From contig CACYHG010000011.1 in the NCBI GenBank assembly GCA_902774175.1, positions 1-45,239 of the forward strand: 45,239 bases of DNA, in the 5' to 3' direction. This stretch comes from an uncultured Bacteroidota bacterium. Its GTDB lineage: Bacteria; Bacteroidota; Bacteroidia; Bacteroidales; WCHB1-69. Shown in pieces: positions 41,148 to 45,239 of the stretch; within the stretch, counting starts at the first letter, position 1, and the number at the start of each line of letters is the position of its first letter. The position numbers and the translations under genes were made by a program. The notes below the pieces were generated by a model. That model did no database searches and was not told the origin of the DNA. It saw only the letters and a program-made list of their open reading frames with translations.

Positions 41148-42335
41148 TTAGTCTAAGATTTCGATAATCTGACCGGAGGCCACCGTACGTCCGCCTTCAC
41201 GCATGGCGAAACGGAGGTTCATGTTCAGAGCGATTTCAGAAATCAGGTTGACTTCGATAGTCACGTTGTCGCCCGGCAACACCATCTCCACGCCTTCCGG
41301 AAGAGTGATTTCACCCGTCACGTCAGTGGTGCGGAAATAGAACTGGGGACGATACCTGTTGTGGAACGGGGTGTGACGGCCACCTTCCTCTTTCTTCAAA
41401 ACATAGATGCTGGCTTTGAAGTGTTTGTGAGGTTTGATGGAACCCGGCTTGGCAATAACCATACCACGGCGGATTTCGTCCTTGTCGATACCACGGAGAA
41501 GCAGACCTGCGTTGTCACCGGCTTCACCTTCGTCCAAAATCTTGCGGAACATCTCAACACCGGTAACGGTGGATTTCAGCTTCTCGGCACCCATACCGAT
41601 AATGTCGACGGGGTCACCAACCTTGATGACGCCGGACTCGATACGGCCGGTAGCAACGGTACCACGACCTGTGATGGAGAAGACGTCCTCGATAGGCATC
41701 AGGAAGTCCTTGTCGCGGTCACGGACAGGCAGCGGAATGTAGCTGTCGACAGTGTCCATGAGCTCCATGATCTTTTCAACCCACTTCGGCTCGCCGTTCA
41801 GGCCACCAAGAGCGGAACCACGGATAATCGGGGTGTTGTCGCCGTCATAGCCGTAGAAGGAGAGAAGGTCGCGGATTTCCATTTCAACGAGATCCAGCAG
41901 CTCCTCATCGTCGACCATGTCGACCTTGTTCATGAAAACAACCATCTTGGGCACACCGACCTGCTTGGCCAACAGGATGTGCTCACGGGTCTGAGGCATG
42001 GGACCGTCAGTGGCGGCAACCACCAGGATAGCACCGTCCATCTGGGCGGCACCGGTAACCATGTTCTTAATGTAGTCGGCGTGACCCGGGCAGTCCACGT
42101 GTGCATAGTGGCGGTTCTTGGTCTGGTACTCGACGTGGGCCGTATTGATGGTGATACCACGTTCTTTCTCTTCGGGAGCGTTGTCGATAGAATCGAAGCT
42201 TCTGAACTCGGACAAACCGGCTTCAGCCAGCACTTTCGTGATAGCGGCGGTCAAGGTTGTCTTACCATGGTCGATATGACCAATCGTTCCAATATTCACA
42301 TGTTCTTTGGAACGTTCGAATTTTTCTTTTGCCAT
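41148..42335 (-). CDS. tuf: Elongation factor Tu
   Basis: A 395-residue GTPase that delivers aminoacyl-tRNA to the ribosome. It has GHIDHGKTT (P-loop, with Ile where Val is common), [16 protein letters not shown] and SALGG, and the domain 3 end [15 protein letters not shown]. Typical length. It is preceded by four tRNA genes and followed by tRNA-Trp and secE. Confidence 0.98.
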   Translation of the reverse strand: MAKEKFERSKEHVNIGTIGHIDHGKTTLTAAITKVLAEAGLSEFRSFDSIDNAPEEKERGITINTAHVEYQTKNRHYAHVDCPGHADYIKNMVTGAAQMDGAILVVAATDGPMPQTREHILLAKQVGVPKMVVFMNKVDMVDDEELLDLVEMEIRDLLSFYGYDGDNTPIIRGSALGGLNGEPKWVEKIMELMDTVDSYIPLPVRDRDKDFLMPIEDVFSITGRGTVATGRIESGVIKVGDPVDIIGMGAEKLKSTVTGVEMFRKILDEGEAGDNAGLLLRGIDKDEIRRGMVIAKPGSIKPHKHFKASIYVLKKEEGGRHTPFHNRYRPQFYFRTTDVTGEITLPEGVEMVLPGDNVTIEVNLISEIALNMNLRFAMREGGRTVASGQIIEILD

Positions 42336-42441
42336 GTTGTAACTGTTTTAAAGGGTGTTATTACTTTCTAATTCTTACTTTATTAAACACAATTATATCT
42401 TTATGCTCTCACTTTCGCTCGCGCATGAAGACAAAAATTTG

Positions 42442-42513
42442 AGCCGTTGACGAGAGTTGAACTCGTGACCCCATCCTTACCAAGGATGTACTCTACCACT
42501 GAGCTACAACGGC
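42442..42513 (-). tRNA. tRNA-Thr (GGT anticodon)
   Basis: A 72-base gene with acceptor stem GCCGTTG/CAACGGC, D-arm AGCTCAGTGGTAGAG and anticodon stem CATCC/GGATG around TTGGTAA. CCA is not encoded. Fourth of the tRNA genes before tuf. Confidence 0.95.
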
Positions 42514-42521
42514 ACTCTTGG

Positions 42522-42594
42522 AGCGGAAGACGGGGCTCGAACCCGCCACCTAAAGCTTGGAAGGCTTTCGCTCTACCAAATGAGCTACTTCCGC
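42522..42594 (-). tRNA. tRNA-Gly (TCC anticodon)
   Basis: A 73-base gene with acceptor stem GCGGAAG/CTTCCGC, anticodon stem AAAGC/GCTTT around CTTCCAA and T-arm GCGGGTTCGAGCCCCGT. CCA is not encoded. Confidence 0.95.
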
Positions 42595-42633
42595 AGATAC
42601 CACAAGAGAGGCTTTCACCTCTCCGACAGTGCT

Positions 42634-42718
42634 TGGTGGGGGAAGGTGGACTCGAACCACCGAACTCATCCGAGGACAGATTTACAGTCTGTTGCAATTG
42701 CCACTATGCGATTCCCCC
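42634..42718 (-). tRNA. tRNA-Tyr (GTA anticodon)
   Basis: An 85-base class II tRNA with acceptor stem GGGGGAA/TTCCCCC, anticodon stem CAGAC/..TCTG around TGTAAA, a long variable arm (CCTCGGATGAGTTCGG region) and an encoded ACCA end. Confidence 0.95.
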
Positions 42719-42768
42719 GTTTATACCATTATATATAATGGTGACAAACCTTCAAAGAACTTTTTTGA

Positions 42769-42841
42769 GCCACTAGAGGGATTCGAACCCACGACCCGCT
42801 GATTACAAATCAGCTGCTCTGGCCAACTGAGCTACAGTGGC
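42769..42841 (-). tRNA. tRNA-Thr (TGT anticodon)
   Basis: A 73-base gene with acceptor stem GCCACTG/TAGTGGC (last pair G-U), D-arm AGCTCAGTTGGCCAGAG and anticodon stem CTGAT/ATCAG around TTGTA. CCA is not encoded. It is the first gene of the tRNA-tuf-secE-nusG-ribosomal protein-rpoBC locus. Confidence 0.95.
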
Positions 42842-42879
42842 ATCGTTTTCAACCCCAAGGAGCCCTTGAAATCGGACTG

Positions 42880-42887
42880 CAAATGTA
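42880..42887 (-). promoter_or_regulatory. -7 promoter box for the tRNA-tuf operon
   Basis: TACATTTG followed by C on the minus strand, 39 bases before the first tRNA-Thr. It lies in the gap behind the truncated ispG. No convincing -33 element was seen. Confidence 0.6.
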
Positions 42888-42949
42888 CAACACTTTCAAA
42901 TACGGCGGCACCTTTTTTTCAAATATTTTTTTCTAACAGAATTTATCTG

Positions 42950-43228
42950 TTACTCAGAGAAATGCACATCGGCAACTATCGGAACGGCAACCCCTTTCGC
43001 ACGGATAAGCGACTGAATCTCACGGAGTTTCGGGACCTGTTTCATCGAAGGCACGGTGATACGAACAAGTTCGGAGCCCGCCGCGGCCAACCGCAGGCAC
43101 TGGCTCACGGTCGCCGCCACATCGTCGGTATCGGTATTTGTCATCGACTGAAGCCGAATCGGAGCACCGCCGCCGATAGCAACGCCACCCGCAAAGACTT
43201 TCACACTGTTTATTCTCTCGTGAAACAT
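42950..43228 (-). pseudogene. ispG: Truncated ispG (N-terminal fragment)
   Basis: A 92-codon frame matching the N-terminus of IspG/GcpE, the 4Fe-4S enzyme of the methylerythritol phosphate pathway: [22 protein letters not shown], then [15 protein letters not shown] and PIVADVHF. It stops two codons later, while IspG needs 350-600 residues including the C-terminal Fe-S cysteines. The next gene is tRNA-Thr, 108 bases on, with no further ispG sequence seen. Promoter (43268-43275) and start (MFHERINSV) look intact, so it may still be transcribed. A full-length copy should exist elsewhere. Confidence 0.75.
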
Positions 43229-43267
43229 AGCAATATTTTTCTTCTGAAAAGCAAGTATTTGCAGCCG

Positions 43268-43275
43268 CAAAAATA
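43268..43275 (-). promoter_or_regulatory. -7 promoter box for the ispG fragment
   Basis: TATTTTTG on the minus strand, 39 bases upstream of the ATG at 43228. Its position rules out an earlier start codon at 43270. Confidence 0.5.
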
Positions 43276-43290
43276 CTCAAAATATTGGAA

Positions 43291-43313
43291 TGGAAATTTC
43301 TAATAGAAATCCA
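43291..43313. promoter_or_regulatory. Palindrome between ispG fragment and azlC
   Basis: ATTTCTA-A-TAGAAAT (43296-43310), flanked by TGGA and TCCA-like ends, lies between the divergent promoters, over the -33 region of the ispG fragment. It could be an operator for azlCD; the regulator is unknown. Confidence 0.35.
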
Positions 43314-43358
43314 TGCGAAAATCAAAAAGTGTGTTTCGTTTTTTCAAAATAGTTTATG

Positions 43359-43366
43359 TATTTTTG
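43359..43366 (+). promoter_or_regulatory. -7 promoter box for azlCD
   Basis: TATTTTTG followed by CACC, 51 bases before the GTG start of azlC. Confidence 0.55.
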
Positions 43367-43417
43367 CACCCGCAAAAAAAATCTAAAGCAGAACAATCTC
43401 ATCGAAAATAAAACACT

Positions 43418-44149
43418 GTGAAAGAATACGTTAGGGGGGTTATGACGAGCAAGTCCATCGGATTGGGTTACATTCCGGTGTCATTTACTTTCGGACTTGT
43501 CGCAGTGCAGATGGGATTTTCCCCGTGGCTTGCGGTCTTCATCTCCCTCACCAACCTTGCTTCGGCGGGACAGTTTGCTGGCATACGCCTCATTGAGGGC
43601 GGTGCTTCAGTTATAGAACTATGCATGACAACTCTGGTGATAAACCTTCGTTATTTTCTTATGAGTCTGACACTTACACAGAAAATAGCCCCCAAAATGG
43701 CTTTATGGAAACGCTGTATCATTGCTTTCGGCGTCACCGATGAGATTTTTGTTCTTGCCTCAATTCAAAAAAAGGATGTCCAATTTCCATTTTACGCGGG
43801 TTTGATGACACTGCCAATCGTGGGTTGGACCCTGGGAACATTTCTCGGTGCATTTGCTGCTGAATTGCTGCCGCCCATAATACAGGCTTGTATGGGTATT
43901 GCCCTCTATTGCATGTTCATCGCACTTATCGTGCCTCCTGCCACCGATGACAGATTTGTGCTTGTCGCAGTTCTCATCTCCATAGCCATGTCGTGTATGT
44001 TCAAATATGTCCCCGGGATAAATGTCATATCGCAAAACGGCGGCGGCTGGTCAATGATAATCTCGGCTGTGGCTGCGGCTGCCATCTGCGCGACTTTCTT
44101 GAAACGGAAAAACACTGTCACTGATCAAGGAAAGGAGGCCGAAGCATGA
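43418..44149 (+). CDS. azlC: AzlC family branched-chain amino acid exporter, large subunit
   Basis: A 243-residue inner-membrane protein with about seven hydrophobic segments. The family blocks GYIPVSFTFGLVA, SLTNLASAGQFAGI, LVINLRYFLMSLTL and GVTDEIFVL are clear. With AzlD it exports branched-chain amino acids or analogues. The start is GTG at 43418; ATG at 43442 is an alternative. It overlaps azlD by 4 bases. Confidence 0.92.
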   Translation: MKEYVRGVMTSKSIGLGYIPVSFTFGLVAVQMGFSPWLAVFISLTNLASAGQFAGIRLIEGGASVIELCMTTLVINLRYFLMSLTLTQKIAPKMALWKRCIIAFGVTDEIFVLASIQKKDVQFPFYAGLMTLPIVGWTLGTFLGAFAAELLPPIIQACMGIALYCMFIALIVPPATDDRFVLVAVLISIAMSCMFKYVPGINVISQNGGGWSMIISAVAAAAICATFLKRKNTVTDQGKEAEA

Positions 44150-44481
44150 GTACGATAACTTTCAGCACAGGCGGAATGATGGTTGCGGTGATGGCTCTCA
44201 CCACATATTTTATCAGAGTAACACCTTTGGCTTTGTTTAATAAAAAACTTGAAAGCCAATGGATTAAGGATTTTATGTACTATATTCCTTTCTGTGTTTT
44301 GTCCGCAATGACATTCCCTGATGTCCTGTTCTCAACCAAAAGTCTCACTTCAGGAATAATCGCCACCGTAGTGGCTCTACTGCTGTCGTGGCGCAAACAT
44401 TCGCTTGTGACAGTTGCCCTCGCGGCTGTCATAGCAGCTGTAATTGTGGAACTTGCGATGCCGTATATTTTGGCGTGGTAA
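44146..44481 (+). CDS. azlD: AzlD family branched-chain amino acid exporter, small subunit
   Basis: A 111-residue membrane protein with four hydrophobic segments and the family block TYFIRVTPLALF plus WIKDFMYYIPFCVLSAM. It pairs with AzlC. The stop codon is 6 bases from the stop of the convergent gene, with no terminator between. Confidence 0.92.
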   Translation: MSTITFSTGGMMVAVMALTTYFIRVTPLALFNKKLESQWIKDFMYYIPFCVLSAMTFPDVLFSTKSLTSGIIATVVALLLSWRKHSLVTVALAAVIAAVIVELAMPYILAW

Positions 44482-44487
44482 GATAAT

Positions 44488-45239
44488 TTACTGCTCCCAT
44501 GCGATTTTGTCCAAATTCTTGAACAACCTGTCGCGTATATTTATGATCTTCTGAACTTTACTGTAGTTCGTACGCTTCACCCATTTGTATTTCAAAATGC
44601 GGTGCAACGATTTGAGCCCCTTTACATAATGCACTGCGAAGATTCCAAGAAACGGCATCAGCACAAGGTGAACCACCCCTACAATCCATGACAGGAATAT
44701 GCACTCAAGAGCGACGGTGAGGGCGTAAAAAAGCGGCATAGCGTACAGCGACATCATCACAAAACGCACCCCACTGGCAAGTAAGCTCAATTTTCCCCCA
44801 ATGTTCTTGAACTTGTTTACAATCGGCTCAACAGAATAATAAACTATCGCATTGGGTATAAGTCCGATAACAAAAATTGGGAAGAGCAGTATAAATGAGA
44901 TACACATCATAAAAATCATGAAGTTGGATCCTTTGTAGAAAAGAAGACTTTCTGAGAAATTGCTCTGTCCCACCTCTTTTTTCAGCAACAGCGCATCAGA
45001 GAAAATCTGCTCTGCCATCTCTTTGTCGTTGTCTTTCAGGTTGTTAAGAATCTCAACCAACATTTGGTCTGCCTTGAGCTTCTGCGGCAAGTCTGACGGA
45101 TTAAGTTGGTTGCGCTCGGCAAACGGCACCCCATAAGTGTTGCGTATGTAATCTATCGCTTCGTAGTTGTCGAGGTCCGTAATATTGAGCATCATCGCTT
45201 CTATCTGGCGGCGCACCTCCTTTGGGATCCGGGGGATGA
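44488..45239 (-). CDS. Membrane protein cut by the right edge, possibly acyltransferase C-terminus
   Basis: The C-terminal 250 residues of a larger protein; the frame stays open to the edge (IPRIPKEVRRQIEAMML before the first internal GTG). It has a soluble part with an LDNYEAIDYIRNTYG block, then three or four membrane segments (about residues 95-200 of the visible part) and a basic C-terminus. The IPKEVRRQIE junction reminds me of Bacteroidota glycerol-phosphate acyltransferase-like proteins with C-terminal membrane regions, but the acyltransferase HX4D motif would be outside the window. Function therefore remains open. Confidence 0.6.
   Translation of the reverse strand, partial: IPRIPKEVRRQIEAMMLNITDLDNYEAIDYIRNTYGVPFAERNQLNPSDLPQKLKADQMLVEILNNLKDNDKEMAEQIFSDALLLKKEVGQSNFSESLLFYKGSNFMIFMMCISFILLFPIFVIGLIPNAIVYYSVEPIVNKFKNIGGKLSLLASGVRFVMMSLYAMPLFYALTVALECIFLSWIVGVVHLVLMPFLGIFAVHYVKGLKSLHRILKYKWVKRTNYSKVQKIINIRDRLFKNLDKIAWEQ

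Noticed and set aside
42442-42841. Palindromic segments in the 42.4-42.8 kb region as operators or terminators
   Set aside because: They are the arms of four tRNA genes with complete cloverleaf folds.

Overview
The window comes from a Bacteroidota genome, most likely an anaerobic member of the order Bacteroidales. The evidence is the tRNA-tuf-tRNA-Trp-secE-nusG-rplKAJL-rpoBC locus in its Bacteroidota order with a DUF3467 gene after rpoC, two secreted proteins with type IX (T9SS) sorting domains, a sodium-pumping methylmalonyl-CoA decarboxylase operon, [FeFe]-hydrogenase maturation genes, and many TAnnTTTG -7 promoter boxes with no clear Shine-Dalgarno sequences. The exact family cannot be read from this window.

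Layout, left to right. 1-2470: an accessory block on the minus strand with a metallophosphoesterase, a PD-(D/E)XK-like nuclease candidate, a protein resembling DUF3293 and a 74-residue protein. A palindromic operator-like site sits over the promoter of this block, and a second copy with the same geometry lies before a gene running off the left edge. 2479-5995: xerC, hpf and a NatAB-type ABC exporter, apparently one unit. 6162-8543: a subtilase fused to a C-terminal outer-membrane beta-barrel, with Glu at the catalytic Asp position. 8694-8888: rpsU. 9031-13588: methylmalonyl-CoA decarboxylase (lamin-tail/OadG, biotin carrier, OadB, epimerase, carboxyltransferase). 13726-15969: ffh and folD. 16078-16527: dtd on the plus strand. 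16543-18920: a TM1266-type regulator, hydG and a WbqC-like gene. 18968-20779: an AbiEi/AbiEii-like toxin-antitoxin pair bracketed by a 17-bp direct repeat.

20897-26958 is a tightly packed plus-strand unit: WG-repeat protein, C69 dipeptidase, purN, NamZ-like muramidase, PAP2 phosphatase and a phosphate butyryl/acetyltransferase. 27008-29286 holds two tandem T9SS cargo paralogues. 29398-42841 is the transcription/translation locus on the minus strand, starting with four tRNA genes. 42950-43228 is a truncated ispG. 43418-44481 encodes AzlC and AzlD. The right edge cuts a minus-strand membrane protein, possibly the C-terminal part of an acyltransferase.

Together the genes fit a fermentative anaerobe. 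Succinate decarboxylation to propionate builds a sodium gradient, an [FeFe] hydrogenase handles surplus electrons, and peptidoglycan fragments and peptides are processed at the envelope. No CRISPR array, insertion sequence, rRNA gene or riboswitch was recognised, and no stretch longer than 300 bases lacks a gene. The most interesting signals are the subtilase-barrel fusion, the paired operators around an uncharacterised nuclease-like operon, the direct repeats around the toxin-antitoxin pair, and the broken ispG.
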